DNA of 64,000 nucleotides from Gammaproteobacteria bacterium (GCA_022824305.1 JAJEAD010000020.1:62001-126000), one strand, 5' to 3'; counted from the stretch's first letter, positions 45,390 to 56,183 are shown. Numbers and translations: made by a program. Notes: a model not told the origin generated them from the sequence alone.

Positions 45390-47099
45390 TCACCTCAGCA
45401 TGTAGCGCTGTCCGAGCGCGATGCGCTCGAGCGGCTCGCACCAGGCGAGCTCGCCGTCCACGTACACGTCGAAGGTCTGCGCATCGACCCGGATCTCGGG
45501 ACACAGGTCGTTGTGCATCATGTCGCGCTTGCCGAGCGTGCGCGTCCCGGAGACCGGAAGGAGCGGCTTGGCGAGCCCGAGCCGCCCCGCGACATCGGCC
45601 TCGATCGCGCGGGGGTGCACGAAGTTGACGGAGAGCCCCTGCGGCGCGCGCCCGTGCGCCCCCCACTGCGGCCTCGCGATCAGGGGATCGCAGGTCGAGA
45701 GGCTCGCGGCGGCGTCGCCGGACACCGCCCAGGCGACGAAGCCGCTCTTGATGACGAAGGACGCCTTGATGCCGAAATGCGTCGGCCGCCACAGGACGAT
45801 GTCCGCCATCTTCCCGGGCTCCAGCGAGCCTATCCACTCCTCGACCCCGAAGGTGCGGGCCGCGTTGATGGTGTACTTCGCGATGTAGCGCTTGATGCGC
45901 TCGTTGTCGGCGCGTGCGCTGCGCTCCCCGGGCAGCCGGCCGCGCTGGTCCTTCATCTTGCTCGCGAGCTGCCAGCAGCGGGGAACGACCTCGTTGATCC
46001 GGCCCATCCCTTCGCTGTCGGAACCGAACATCGAAATCGCCCCCATGTCGTGGAGGATGTCTTCCGCCGCGATGGTCTGGGGGCGAATGCGGCTCTCGGC
46101 GAAGGCCACGTCCTCCGGAATCGCCGGGTTCAGGCGGTGGGCGACCATCGTCATGTCCAGGTGCTCGTCGAAGGTGTTGACGGTGTAGGGATTGGTGGGG
46201 TTGGTCGACGAGGGCAGGCAGTTCGCCACCCCGTTGCAGCGGATGATGTCCGGCGCGTGGCCTCCGCCGGCGCCCTCGGTGTGGTACATGTGGATGGTGC
46301 GGCCCGCGATCGCGGCGATGGTGTCCTCGTAGAAGCCCGCCTCGTTGAGGGTGTCGGTGTGGAGCTGCACCTGGAAGTCGTGCTCGTCCGCGGCCCGCAG
46401 ACAGGCGTCGATGGTGGCGGGCATCGCGCCGTAGTCCTCGTGGATCTTCACGCCGATGACCCCGCCCGCGAGCCCCTCCGCCACGGACTCCGCGAAGTGC
46501 AGGCTTCCGCGGCTGAAGAAGCCGAAGTTGAGCGGGAAGTGCTCCGCCGCCTGCAGCATGCGGCCGGTATGCCACTCGCCGCCGCTGTCTATCGCCATCA
46601 GGATGCCGTGCCCGCCGCCGAACATGGAGGTGAGCCCGGTGCTGAGCGCGTGGTGGGTGAGCTCGACGCTCTTCTGGTGCACGTGCACGTCGATGCCGCC
46701 GGGGGTGGCGATGTAGCCTTCGCCGTGGCAGACCACCGTCGACGCGCCGCACACCAGGTCCGGGTGCACCCCGGCCATGATCGCGGGGTTGCCGGCCTTG
46801 CCCACGCCGACGATCTTCCCGTCGCGGATGCCGATGTCGCCCTTGACGATGCCGAGCACCGGGTCGATCACCAGCGCGTTGTGCACCACCATGTCGAGGC
46901 AGCCGTCGGCGCGCCGGACCCCGGCGGCGAAGCCCATGCCGTCGCGCATGGTCTTGCCGCCGCCGGTCATGCACTCCTCCCCCGGCACCCCGTGATCGTG
47001 CTCGACCTCGGCGAGCAGCGACGTGTCGCCGAGGCGGACGAGATCCCCCCGGGTGGGTCCGTAGTGGGCGGCGTACTCCGCCCTCGTCATCGTGACCAT
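45390..47099 (-). CDS. second urease alpha-subunit paralog, flap Cys replaced
   Basis: A protein of 569 residues, clearly related to the UreC at 35485. Metal ligands H139, H141, K218 (GVKIHEDYG), H247, H273 and D361 are kept. The flap motif MVCHHL is MVAHRL: the cysteine is alanine (A320), the catalytic histidine H321 is kept and the next histidine is arginine. It also has the altered post-HxH stretch (QKSVEL for the usual ICPQQ region) and the shortened substrate loop (MAIDSGGEW). In Klebsiella urease the Cys-to-Ala mutant keeps part of its activity, so this may be active. It has no own ureDEFG and would depend on the set at 33582-38765. Confidence 0.85.
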   Translation of the reverse strand: MVTMTRAEYAAHYGPTRGDLVRLGDTSLLAEVEHDHGVPGEECMTGGGKTMRDGMGFAAGVRRADGCLDMVVHNALVIDPVLGIVKGDIGIRDGKIVGVGKAGNPAIMAGVHPDLVCGASTVVCHGEGYIATPGGIDVHVHQKSVELTHHALSTGLTSMFGGGHGILMAIDSGGEWHTGRMLQAAEHFPLNFGFFSRGSLHFAESVAEGLAGGVIGVKIHEDYGAMPATIDACLRAADEHDFQVQLHTDTLNEAGFYEDTIAAIAGRTIHMYHTEGAGGGHAPDIIRCNGVANCLPSSTNPTNPYTVNTFDEHLDMTMVAHRLNPAIPEDVAFAESRIRPQTIAAEDILHDMGAISMFGSDSEGMGRINEVVPRCWQLASKMKDQRGRLPGERSARADNERIKRYIAKYTINAARTFGVEEWIGSLEPGKMADIVLWRPTHFGIKASFVIKSGFVAWAVSGDAAASLSTCDPLIARPQWGAHGRAPQGLSVNFVHPRAIEADVAGRLGLAKPLLPVSGTRTLGKRDMMHNDLCPEIRVDAQTFDVYVDGELAWCEPLERIALGQRYMLR

Positions 47100-47114
47100 G
47101 AGCGATCCTCCGTA

Positions 47115-47816
<702 letters not shown>

Positions 47817-48101
47817 GGCGGCAGGTCTCCTGGTGTGCAGCGATCAGTGGGATACACGTTAGCCATTGGCTGCCGCGCACACAAAGGATCCTCCCCGGGT
47901 GGCCCGTAGCGGCGCCGTCCGCCTCGCCCGGGCCGGCACCCGGAGCCGCCGCCATGGCGACACGGCGCCCGTCCCGGTCGAGGCGGCCCCCGCGCGCTTT
48001 TCTCGGGACGCGGCGCGCACGGGCGGAGGCGGGTCCTCGAACCCTGGGCATTGCCACTCCCCTGTGCCACGATGGGGTGTGACTGATGTGCGAGGTGCGA
48101 T

Positions 48102-49382
48102 GTGAACCGGATCGGAGAAGACTTCGCGGGCGGCGCCGGGGAGACCACGGAGAGCGTGGCGCCGGCCTACGTGCCGTCCCTTGAACTCACGCAGGGACAG
48201 CCGCCGCCCATCGCCGCGAACGGCGGCCGGTCCTACATGGCCTTCGATCGGGACGGCGATGCGGGGACCGCGGCGGCGATCGAAGCGGCGCTCCGCCTCG
48301 CGGCCGAGGGCAAGGCCCAGGCGCTCGTCGAGCGGATCCGCGGGGCGCCCGCCGGACCGATCGAGACCGAGTGGGGTCCCGGGTTTCGCACCTGGAAAGA
48401 GTGCGTGGACTACATCCGGTCGACGGACATTGCGGTGCCCGAAGGCGGCGTGGCGCTTCCGCTGCGCTACACCGTGCTCGAGCAGCCGACCTACGCCCTC
48501 GTCTCGTCGCACGCGGCGTGGCGGGACCCGGTGCGGGCCGCCGAGGTGGAAGCGCTGCGCGAGGACGACGAGACCTACGGGCGGCAATGCCTGTACTTCC
48601 CGCAGGTGCTGCGCGACGCGCGGCGCATCGGGGAGTACTACCCGGGTCTCTCCCCCTACAGCCCCGAGAGCATGGACCGGCTCGGCGTCTCGCTCGCGCA
48701 CTGCGAGTCGCGATGCGAGAACTTCTACGATGCCGCCGAGGTGGAGCGGGTGTTCTACCCGGAGATGGAGAAGCTGCTGCTCGAGTTCTTCCCCGGCGCC
48801 ACCGATGCGCTCGTCTTCAACCACGACGTGTTCGACAAGGACTACGAGGGCGACCGCACTGAAGACCAGGACGCCAGGAACCCGGGGGTGAACGCCGAGT
48901 ACGTCAATCTCGTGCACAACGACCTGAACGACAACAGTGGCCGGGTGCGCTGCCGCGAGCTGCTGACGAGGAACCTGCGCAACTTCGGGCGCGAGCAGCG
49001 CTACAGCGAGGCGGAGGCCGACGCGAAGATGTCGCGGCGCTTCATGTCGATCAACCTCGCCAAGCCGATGGAGACGGTACGCCAGTACCCCTTCGTGCTC
49101 TGCGCCTGGCCTTCCTTCGCGGACCAGCCCTACATCACCGACTACCGAATCTACGACGATCGCGTCGGCGAGACCACCCGCTTCACCCACCGACCCGACC
49201 ACGAGTGGTACTGGCTGCCCGGGCAGACCCCGACCGAAGTCTCCATGCTGAAGTGCTACGACTCCGTCACCGACGGCTCCGTCTCGCGCTGGTCCTTCCA
49301 CACCGCCAGCTTCGACCCCACCGCGCCCGACGACGCGCCCTGCCGCAGGAACGTGGTGGTCCGCTCCTTCGTGTTCTTCTGA
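48102..49382 (+). CDS. CmcJ/NvfI-like oxidoreductase
   Basis: A protein of 426 residues. The C-terminal two thirds match the CmcJ/AsaB-type family: FNHDVFDKDY, YVNLVHNDLNDNSG, RFMSINLAKPMETVRQYPF, then HEWYWLPGQTPTEVSMLKCYDS and WSFHTASFDP. The members include proteins of cephamycin and fungal metabolite pathways, some being 2-oxoglutarate oxygenases. The N-terminal ~120 residues are extra. The GTG at 48102 was taken. It runs divergently from ureAB2; a joint function is unproven. Confidence 0.75.
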   Translation: MNRIGEDFAGGAGETTESVAPAYVPSLELTQGQPPPIAANGGRSYMAFDRDGDAGTAAAIEAALRLAAEGKAQALVERIRGAPAGPIETEWGPGFRTWKECVDYIRSTDIAVPEGGVALPLRYTVLEQPTYALVSSHAAWRDPVRAAEVEALREDDETYGRQCLYFPQVLRDARRIGEYYPGLSPYSPESMDRLGVSLAHCESRCENFYDAAEVERVFYPEMEKLLLEFFPGATDALVFNHDVFDKDYEGDRTEDQDARNPGVNAEYVNLVHNDLNDNSGRVRCRELLTRNLRNFGREQRYSEAEADAKMSRRFMSINLAKPMETVRQYPFVLCAWPSFADQPYITDYRIYDDRVGETTRFTHRPDHEWYWLPGQTPTEVSMLKCYDSVTDGSVSRWSFHTASFDPTAPDDAPCRRNVVVRSFVFF

Positions 49383-49513
49383 AGGAGGAAGGCAGAGCGA
49401 GGCAGGGACGCCGACCTCTCAGCGTCGAAGGCGTTTCATGCCGGGCGGGCCAGCCTTCGGCAGCATGTGCCGGAGGGGATTGGCGCTTTCGCAGGCGCGC
49501 GACCGGGCGAGAC

Positions 49514-50599
49514 TCAATCGAGCCCCTCGAGGCGGTACGCCTCGGCGAGCGGTCGGGGGTCTATCCAGCCTTCGAGCGCGAAGTCCCGGGCGATGAAGCG
49601 CCGCTCGTGCAGGAAGGTCTTCATGACGGCAAGCGTCTCCACCAGCTCCTCGCTCAAGCGAGGCAGGAACTTCCCGGAGTAGCCGGCTTCGAGGCAGGCT
49701 TCCATCTCGTCCCGCCCGACACCGCACTCCCGCGCAATCAGCCGTCCCGCTTCGGCCCGGTTCGCCTCGATCCAGCGGGCCGCGCGAACCAGGGTCCGCA
49801 GGTAGCGAACCACCGCGGAGAAGTGGCCCTCGACGAGGCGCCGGCTGGTGGTGAGCAGACGGGGCGTCGAGTTGTTGACGCGGTCGGCGACGGCGCCGGC
49901 CCGGCGAAGGTCGTAGAGCAGGCGGATCCGCCCGCCCGCCTCACGTTGCAGAAGGGCGGCTTCCGGTCCCTTGCCGAACATGGCGTCGACATCCCCGGCG
50001 AGAAGCGCCTCGAGCTGATTCCGATACTCGCAGCGTGCCGGTCGAGCGGGCCCCTCCCTTGCGACGTCCCGGCGCTCATGCGGATCCCAGCCCTCCACGA
50101 TGTCGACGAACTCGACGTCCTCATCGCGCAATCCGTGGACCGCGAGGGCGGAATGCAGCCCTTTCAGCGCCGCAAACCTCCAGAAATTGAACACCAGCCG
50201 GGGCCACACCGGCAATGCGAGGCGCCGCCCCGCGAGATCGGCAACGCTGCGGGCGGGGTCGTCCGCGCGGACGAACAGCCCGAGCAGCTCTTCCATGAAG
50301 GTGATGCCGAGCACGACCGAGTCGACCCCCTTCGCACGCGCCCACACCGGGGGAGCGCCCCCGCCTTCGCGAAAGAAGGACTCGATCGCATGGGTATAGT
50401 GCACGTCCCTGAATTGCGGACCGAGCTCGCTCAGAGCGCGTACCTCGTAGCCCGAATGGCGAAAGGACTCCACGAACATTCCGCGCTGAAACGCGATGCC
50501 GGAGGCGGTGGGAACGGGGCACCGGGTGTAGTAGATCGGCGTGAGGGCTTGCACGATGCGGAGATCGACCCGGACGATCGGCATGCGGAGTCGCGGCAC
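49514..50599 (-). CDS. DszB-like sulfinate desulfinase / NMT1-type fold protein
   Basis: A protein of 361 residues with a periplasmic-binding-protein fold but no signal peptide. The N-terminus YYTRCPVPTAS matches the YSNCPVPNA of hydroxybiphenyl sulfinate desulfinase DszB, including the active cysteine (C27). The following VHYTHAIESFFREGGGAPP keeps the DszB His and Arg-x-x-Gly (H67, R77, G80), and LLGLFVRADDPARSVADLAGRR continues the match. A cytoplasmic C-S bond-cleaving enzyme is plausible. No ABC permease or ATPase gene is adjacent, which also argues against a transport role. Confidence 0.65.
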   Translation of the reverse strand: MPRLRMPIVRVDLRIVQALTPIYYTRCPVPTASGIAFQRGMFVESFRHSGYEVRALSELGPQFRDVHYTHAIESFFREGGGAPPVWARAKGVDSVVLGITFMEELLGLFVRADDPARSVADLAGRRLALPVWPRLVFNFWRFAALKGLHSALAVHGLRDEDVEFVDIVEGWDPHERRDVAREGPARPARCEYRNQLEALLAGDVDAMFGKGPEAALLQREAGGRIRLLYDLRRAGAVADRVNNSTPRLLTTSRRLVEGHFSAVVRYLRTLVRAARWIEANRAEAGRLIARECGVGRDEMEACLEAGYSGKFLPRLSEELVETLAVMKTFLHERRFIARDFALEGWIDPRPLAEAYRLEGLD

Positions 50600-50764
50600 A
50601 GAATAGACGGGCCCGCATCAGGCGTCAGCACCGGCGCGCCGATTCACGCGAAGGCGCCGGCCCGGGAGCGAACCTTTCCCGCGACGCTCGTCCGCGGATG
50701 GGCACGCGGGGCATACTGCGCCGGTGCGGCGCGGCGGGACGGGTGAGGCACCGGGCTCGGGTAG

Positions 50765-52789
50765 ATGGAATCGCAGATTCGAGGCAACCCTTCACCGGGG
50801 GCGGTCGAGGAGGTGGAGACGCTGTGGATCCCGCTCTCCGACGGGGAGCGGCTGGCCGCGCGTCTCTGGCTGCCGGCCGGCGCGGAGGAGCGGCCTGTCG
50901 GGGCGGTCCTGGAGTACATCCCGTACCGGCGCCGCGACCTGAGCCGCATGCGCGACGAGCCGATGCACCGCTACTTCGCGGAGCGCGGCTACGCGAGCCT
51001 GCGCATCGACCTGCGCGGATCCGGCGATTCGTCGGGGCTGCTGGAGGACGAGTACACCCGGCAGGAGTGGGAGGACGGAATCGAGGCGATCGCCTGGATC
51101 GCCGCCCGGCCCTGGTGCAACGGGTCCGTGGGCATGATCGGCCTCTCCTGGGGCGGGTTCACCGCGCTCCAGATCGCGGCGCTCCGCCCGCCCGCGCTCA
51201 AGGCGATCATCACCGTGGGCTCGACCGACGACCGCTACCGCGACGACATGCACTTCACCGGCGGGTGCCTCATCGACGACCAGATGGAGTGGGGCACCGG
51301 GTTCCTGTGCTACCTGGGCCTGCCCCCCGATCCGGAGGTGGTCGGCGACGAGTGGCGGCGGATGTGGCGCTCCCGGCTCGAGCACGTGCGCCCGCCCGTG
51401 CACCGGTGGCTGCGCCACCAGTGGCGCGACGCGTACTGGCGGCACGGCTCGGTCGGCGAGGACCACGGCGCCATCGAAGCCGCGGTCTACGCGGTCGGGG
51501 GATGGGCCGACGGCTACTCGAACGCGGTGTTCAGAATGATGGAGCGCCTCGCCGCGCCGCGCCGGGCCACGGTGGGCCCGTGGGGACACCTCTACCCCCA
51601 CGAGGGAGTCCCCGGCCCCGCGGTCGGCTTCCTGCAGGACGCGCTGCGCTGGTGGGAGCGCTGGCTCGACGGCGTGCACAACGGCGTCATGGACGAGCCG
51701 GCCTGCCGGCTGTGGATGCAGGAGTGGGTGCGCCCCGCGCCCTTCCATGCCGAGCGTCCCGGCCGCTGGGTGGTCACGGAGGGGTGGCCCGCCGCGGACG
51801 CCGAGGCGGTCGAGTTCCACCTCTCCCGCGACGGCCTCGTCGAGGGGCCCGCGGCGGAGGAGCGCCTGCCGACTTCCTCGCCCCAGACCCTGGGGCTCGC
51901 AGCCGGCGAGTGGTACGGAAAGGGCTACCCGACCGGCGAGCCGGTCGATCAGCGCGTGGACGATGCATTCTCGCTCTGCTTCGACAGCGCGCCCCTGGCG
52001 GAGCGTTTCGAGTTGCTCGGCGCCCCGCTCGTCGACCTGGTCGTCGATTCCGACCGGCCGGTGGCGCTGGTGGCGATTCGCCTGAACGACGTCGCTCCCG
52101 ACGGCAGCTCGCTACGGGTTTCCTACGGGGTGCTGAACCTGACCCATCGCGAAGGGCACGAATCGCCGGCGCCGCTGGTCCCCGGCGAACGATACGCGGT
52201 CCGCGTGACCCTGGACGACATCGCCCACGCCTTCGCGCCCGGACACCGAATCCGCATCGCGATATCGACCTCGTACTGGCCTCTCGCCTGGCCGGCGCCG
52301 GAAGCCGTCACCCTCGGGGTTCACTGCGGCGCGAGCACCCTGACCCTGCCGCGCCTCAGAGGGTCTTCGGGCGCGCCGCCGCCCGCGCCCTTCGAGGCGC
52401 CGGAGCAGGCGCGGGCGATGAATCGCGAGGTCCACCGGCGGGGACGCTCCACGCGCACGGTGGTGGAGGACGTCGCCACCGGCGAGACACGGGTCATCGA
52501 GGTCCGGGACCTCGACGACCACCACATATCGGACATCGGACTTCGCTTTCACGAGCTGTCCGAGATCGAGCACGCGATCCGCCGGGACGACCCGCTCTCG
52601 GCGCGCTGCACGGCGCGCCGGGAGTTCACCCTGCGTCGTGGAGACTGGGAGGTGCGCCTCGACGCGCGAAGCACCCTCACCAGCACGAAGGACGCGTTTC
52701 AGATCTCGTCATCCTGCGATGCGTACGAATCGGGCCGGCGGGTGTTCGCCCGCAACTGGCACGACGACATGCCCCGCCGGCTCGTCTGA
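50765..52789 (+). CDS. CocE/NonD-family (X-Pro dipeptidyl-peptidase-like) hydrolase
   Basis: A protein of 674 residues with three domains as in cocaine esterase CocE: an alpha/beta-hydrolase core (IPYRRRDLSRMRDEPMHRYF, nucleophile GLSWGGF, acid in GGWADGYS, histidine in GPWGHLYPHE), a helical cap, and a C-terminal jelly roll (ending RNWHDDMPRRL). It cleaves esters or amides; the substrate is unknown. It converges on the solute-binding-protein gene with a 9-bp gap. Confidence 0.9.
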   Translation: MESQIRGNPSPGAVEEVETLWIPLSDGERLAARLWLPAGAEERPVGAVLEYIPYRRRDLSRMRDEPMHRYFAERGYASLRIDLRGSGDSSGLLEDEYTRQEWEDGIEAIAWIAARPWCNGSVGMIGLSWGGFTALQIAALRPPALKAIITVGSTDDRYRDDMHFTGGCLIDDQMEWGTGFLCYLGLPPDPEVVGDEWRRMWRSRLEHVRPPVHRWLRHQWRDAYWRHGSVGEDHGAIEAAVYAVGGWADGYSNAVFRMMERLAAPRRATVGPWGHLYPHEGVPGPAVGFLQDALRWWERWLDGVHNGVMDEPACRLWMQEWVRPAPFHAERPGRWVVTEGWPAADAEAVEFHLSRDGLVEGPAAEERLPTSSPQTLGLAAGEWYGKGYPTGEPVDQRVDDAFSLCFDSAPLAERFELLGAPLVDLVVDSDRPVALVAIRLNDVAPDGSSLRVSYGVLNLTHREGHESPAPLVPGERYAVRVTLDDIAHAFAPGHRIRIAISTSYWPLAWPAPEAVTLGVHCGASTLTLPRLRGSSGAPPPAPFEAPEQARAMNREVHRRGRSTRTVVEDVATGETRVIEVRDLDDHHISDIGLRFHELSEIEHAIRRDDPLSARCTARREFTLRRGDWEVRLDARSTLTSTKDAFQISSSCDAYESGRRVFARNWHDDMPRRLV

Positions 52790-52798
52790 ACGCGCCCC

Positions 52799-54430
52799 TC
52801 AGGCGAACCACCACCGGTCCGCGAGCCGGTAGCCGTCCGCGTCCCAGTTCGCCGCCACGTCTCCGTGGGCCAGCGCGTCGCTCGCGCCCAGCAGGTCCGC
52901 CGCGAAGGCCGGGACCACCTGGCCGCCTTCGTTGCTCACCATGCGCTGCATCTCGACGTACATCTCGCGGCGCCGGCCCTCGTCGAGCTCCGAACGCGCC
53001 TCGAAGAGCAGGCGGTCGAAGCGCTCGTTCCTCCAGAACGTGTCGTTGTAGTTCGCCGTACTCAGGTAGCCCTCGGTGAACTGCCAGTCCTCGGTAGGCC
53101 GGCCGCTCCAGTAGGACATGCACCACGCCTGGTTCATCCACACGTTGCTCCAGTAGCCGTCGGGGGGATGGCGCACGATCTCGATATCGATGCCGCAGTC
53201 CCGGGCGCTCTCCTTGTAGAGAGAGGCGGCGTCGACCGCTCCTTCGAAGGCGACGTCGGAGGAGTAGAGCTGCACCTTCAGGTTCTCCATGCCGGCCTGC
53301 TTCAGGTGGAAGCGCGCCTTGTCGGGGTCGTAGCGGCGCTGCGGCAGCTCTTCCTCGCTCGCGATGTAGCGGTTGAAGTCGCCGATGGGATGGTCGTTCC
53401 CCAGCTTGCCGTAGCCGAAGAGAACCTGGTCGAGCATCTGCTGGCGCTTGCAAGCGTACTTGATGGCGAGCCGCACGTCGTTGTTGTCGAAGGGCGGGGT
53501 GTCGGCGCGCATCGGCAGGGTGTAGTGCTTGTACCCGTTCTGGACGACCACGTTCACGCCTTCCACGGCGTCCAGGCGCTTCGCGGTGGCACGCTCCACG
53601 CGGTTGATGACATCGACATCGCCGGAGCGCAGCGCCGAAGTCCGCGCGTTCACGTCCTCGATGGCGATGGTCTCCACCTCGTCGAAGTTCGCATGCCCCT
53701 CCTTCCAGTAATTGGGATTGCGGCGGGAGAAGGCGCGCAGACCCGGGTCCCAGACTTCGAGAATGTAGCCCCCGGTGCCGATGCCGGAGTTGAAGTCCGT
53801 GGTCCCCGACGGATAGATCTGCAGGCGCGGGTCCGAGAGCAGGAAGGGAAAGTCGGCGTTGCCGGACTCCAGGCGGATCAGCAGCCCGCGCGCGCCGTCG
53901 TCCCGGATCTCCACGATGGAGGAGAGCAGCGCGCGAAGCGCCGACTTGTCGCTCGCCCGGTGCTGGTTGATGGAGAAGATGACGTCTTCGACCTCGAGCG
54001 ACTTTCCGTTGTGGAACTCGACCCCGCTTCGAATCATGAACCTCCAGCCGGTGGCGTCGTCCGTGGTGGACTCCCACTCCTCGCAGAGCTCCGGCACCAG
54101 GTTTCCTCCGGCGTCGACCTCGATCAGCCCGTTGCGGCACTGTCCGATCGCCACCACCGCCGCCATCGCGCTGAAGGGCAATGCGGGATCCAGCGAATCG
54201 CTCGTCGAGCTGCCCGAGATCCCCATGCGAAGGCGTCCGCCGCGCACAGGAGCGGCCGCGCGCGCCGGGCGAGGCAGAATCAGGCCACCGAAGGCCGCCG
54301 CCGCGCCCAGCGCGGCACCCTGCCCGAGAAAGGCGCGCCGCGAGGTGGCGCCGAATCCGGATGTCGCGGTGAGCGCCACTCGATCACCGGACAGCGATCC
54401 GCGCTCTGAAGCCTCTTTCTTCATCTTCAT
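52799..54430 (-). CDS. family 5 ABC solute-binding protein (peptide/opine type), Tat signal
   Basis: A protein of 543 residues. A twin-arginine signal (TSRRAFLGQGAALGAAAAFG) precedes a DppA/OppA-type fold: SLDPALPFSAM, EWESTTDDATGWRFMIRSGVEFHNG, DVNARTSALRSGDVDVINRVE, DNNDVRLAIKYACKR. It should bind peptides, opines or similar in the periplasm. No matching permease or ATPase gene is within this window, so it is an orphan or the first gene of a system not kept here. Confidence 0.85.
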   Translation of the reverse strand: MKMKKEASERGSLSGDRVALTATSGFGATSRRAFLGQGAALGAAAAFGGLILPRPARAAAPVRGGRLRMGISGSSTSDSLDPALPFSAMAAVVAIGQCRNGLIEVDAGGNLVPELCEEWESTTDDATGWRFMIRSGVEFHNGKSLEVEDVIFSINQHRASDKSALRALLSSIVEIRDDGARGLLIRLESGNADFPFLLSDPRLQIYPSGTTDFNSGIGTGGYILEVWDPGLRAFSRRNPNYWKEGHANFDEVETIAIEDVNARTSALRSGDVDVINRVERATAKRLDAVEGVNVVVQNGYKHYTLPMRADTPPFDNNDVRLAIKYACKRQQMLDQVLFGYGKLGNDHPIGDFNRYIASEEELPQRRYDPDKARFHLKQAGMENLKVQLYSSDVAFEGAVDAASLYKESARDCGIDIEIVRHPPDGYWSNVWMNQAWCMSYWSGRPTEDWQFTEGYLSTANYNDTFWRNERFDRLLFEARSELDEGRRREMYVEMQRMVSNEGGQVVPAFAADLLGASDALAHGDVAANWDADGYRLADRWWFA

Positions 54431-54646
54431 CGTGTCGTCTCCCCGTGGGGTTCAAGATCCGTGAACCCCCGATTATGCGGATCCGCAGCGGCCCGAAAAA
54501 GCACTCATCCGCCGCGATGCGACAGGCAGGCGCCACCTCGAGCGCAACTGCACCGCCGAGGCATAGTGGAAACGAAATCGGCCGGCTCCATTTCGAACTT
54601 CCGGGGCCAGATGGCGGACGACGCGCTCGCAAGAGCGGCGAAGCAA

Positions 54647-54689
54647 GAAACATGAAATCTCGAAGTGTTCATTCGAGATTTCATGTTTC
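54647..54689. repeat. perfect 18-bp inverted repeat with 7-base loop
   Basis: GAAACATGAAATCTCGAA and TTCGAGATTTCATGTTTC are exact complements separated by GTGTTCA. The element is AT-rich in GC-rich surroundings. It lacks the GC stem and U-run of a terminator; it looks like a palindromic mobile-element end or a protein-binding site. Confidence 0.8.
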
Positions 54690-54723
54690 CCCATTCTGCT
54701 CTGCTTCAGTTCGCTATCTGCCT

Positions 54724-54829
54724 TGCCCACGGGGGCTCAACGCCCTTCGGACCGAGTTCCGTCGTTCGCCCATCACGGCACTCCTCGGTCCCCGGCAGTG
54801 TGGCGAGACAGCGTTGCTCGGCAATTGGA
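54724..54829 (+). pseudogene. AAA-ATPase (DUF4143 type) N-terminal scrap
   Basis: The frame RTEFRRSPITALLGPRQCGE matches the N-terminal Walker A region of DUF4143-type ATPases (usual LGPRQxGKT), but the lysine is glutamate and the frame soon leaves the family. Only about 35 residues remain. It is a relic, next to the 18-bp palindrome. Confidence 0.45.
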
Positions 54830-55173
54830 AGCCGGGCATTACTCAATCTGGAGGGAAGCTGCCGGTCTGCCTTTTTCGCTCCACATGTGCATCGCGACCA
54901 TAATCGCGTGGTCGTAGTCGGCGGGTTCGCCGAGCCACCGCGCCTTCGCGGTCTCCCGGTCGACCGCCAGCCCGCGGGCGTCGTTCTGTACCACGACAGC
55001 GGCGGGCGAGGGGCTTCGCCACCGCGGCGCGGGCGCCGTGGCGGCCGGGCCGCTCAGGGTGGCAGCGGGTCCCACAGGCCGAGAGGCGCTCGAGGCGTAG
55101 CCGACCGGGATGCCTGCCGGTGACGCGACGAAGGACGACTCGGCATCCCTCGTGACAAGATAGGACAATCCCG
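54830..55173. other. intergenic, no gene recognised
   Basis: Open frames on both strands are present, one on the minus strand ending at 54839, but none has a motif, good start or family resemblance that I can support. The stretch separates the ATPase scrap from the aldolase-like gene. Confidence 0.45.
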
Positions 55174-55962
55174 GTGACAGAATGGGGCATGAAGATGGCG
55201 CAAAGACAACCGCTACCGAGACGTGTCCCCAACGTGAGCGCGAAGGAATGGCAGGCAAGGACCGACCTCGCCGCCGCGCACCGTGTCGCCGGCGCGCTCG
55301 GCTGGACCCAGGCGAACCACAACCACTTTACGTTGCGGGTGCCGGATGCACCCCGTCACTTCCTCATCAAGCCCAATGACATGATGTTCGAAGAGGTGAG
55401 CGCCTCCAGCCTCATCAAGCTGGACCTGGACGGAGCCCCGGTAGACGAGTCCGACAACGTCAACTCCGCCGGCTTCCCCATCCATGGCGCGGTGCTGGCG
55501 GCGCGATCCGACATCAACGCGGTCGCTCACATTCACACCGCTGCCGGCATGGCCATCTCCGCCCACCCGGACGGACTCCGCTTCATCACCCAGAGGGCTT
55601 TGACGCTCTACGGCCAGCTCGGCTACCACGGGTATTCCGGGCGCCCCGAGATCGAGGACCGGGACGATCTGCAACGCTCGCTCGGCCGCAACAAGGCGTT
55701 GATACTCAAGCACCATGGGCTGCTCACCTGTGGCGAGACCATGGCGGAGGCGGTATCGCTGATGCACTGCCTGCACGACGCGTGCAAGTCACAGCTCCTG
55801 CTGGAGGCGGCGGTCGGCCGCGAGAACGTCGTGCAACCGAATCCTGAAGTGCTCGAGCGCGCCGGCCCGCGCAACGTCGCCTACGCGCGGGAAAACGCAA
55901 TCCACGAATGGCCGGCCCTCGTCAGATGGGCGGACCGGCTGGACCCCTCGTACCGGGACTGA
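55174..55962 (+). CDS. class II aldolase/adducin-family protein
   Basis: A protein of 262 residues (257 if the ATG at 55189 is used). The zinc-site elements are present: NHNHFTLRVPD, then VAHIHTAAGMAISAHPDG with the HxH pair, and later LKHHGLLTCGETMAEA with a third histidine. Members are fuculose/ribulose-phosphate aldolases, epimerases and related enzymes; the substrate is unknown. The GTG at 55174 has AGGA upstream; the choice between the two starts is open. No sugar kinase is nearby. Confidence 0.8.
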   Translation: MTEWGMKMAQRQPLPRRVPNVSAKEWQARTDLAAAHRVAGALGWTQANHNHFTLRVPDAPRHFLIKPNDMMFEEVSASSLIKLDLDGAPVDESDNVNSAGFPIHGAVLAARSDINAVAHIHTAAGMAISAHPDGLRFITQRALTLYGQLGYHGYSGRPEIEDRDDLQRSLGRNKALILKHHGLLTCGETMAEAVSLMHCLHDACKSQLLLEAAVGRENVVQPNPEVLERAGPRNVAYARENAIHEWPALVRWADRLDPSYRD

Positions 55963-56146
55963 ACCCACTTCAAGAGTAGACTTCCGGGTGTGGAAATCGC
56001 AGTCGCTCGGGCGGCTCTCGAAGCTTGGCACCTCGCCTTCGATGGAAACCGTCTTGCGGCGCGGGCCGATCGCGAACCTCGCGGCAATCCGATCTGCGCC
56101 CGATAAGCCTGCCGGGCGACGGGATGGATGGGCGTGCCCACTCGGA

Positions 56147-56183
56147 CCATGATGTCGGACCATGGTACAGTCCGACATCATGG
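56147..56183. promoter_or_regulatory. 14-bp inverted repeat, antitoxin operator
   Basis: CCATGATGTCGGAC and GTCCGACATCATGG are exact complements with a 9-base spacer. The right arm ends over the antitoxin ATG at 56180. This is the expected place for an autoregulatory operator of a Phd/VapC operon. Confidence 0.75.

Noticed and set aside
49514..50599. Periplasmic binding protein of an ABC importer
   Set aside because: No signal peptide and no adjacent permease or ATPase; DszB active-site residues are present instead.
54839..55258. Minus-strand open frame overlapping the aldolase-like gene start
   Set aside because: No recognisable motif, and it conflicts with the well-supported plus-strand gene.
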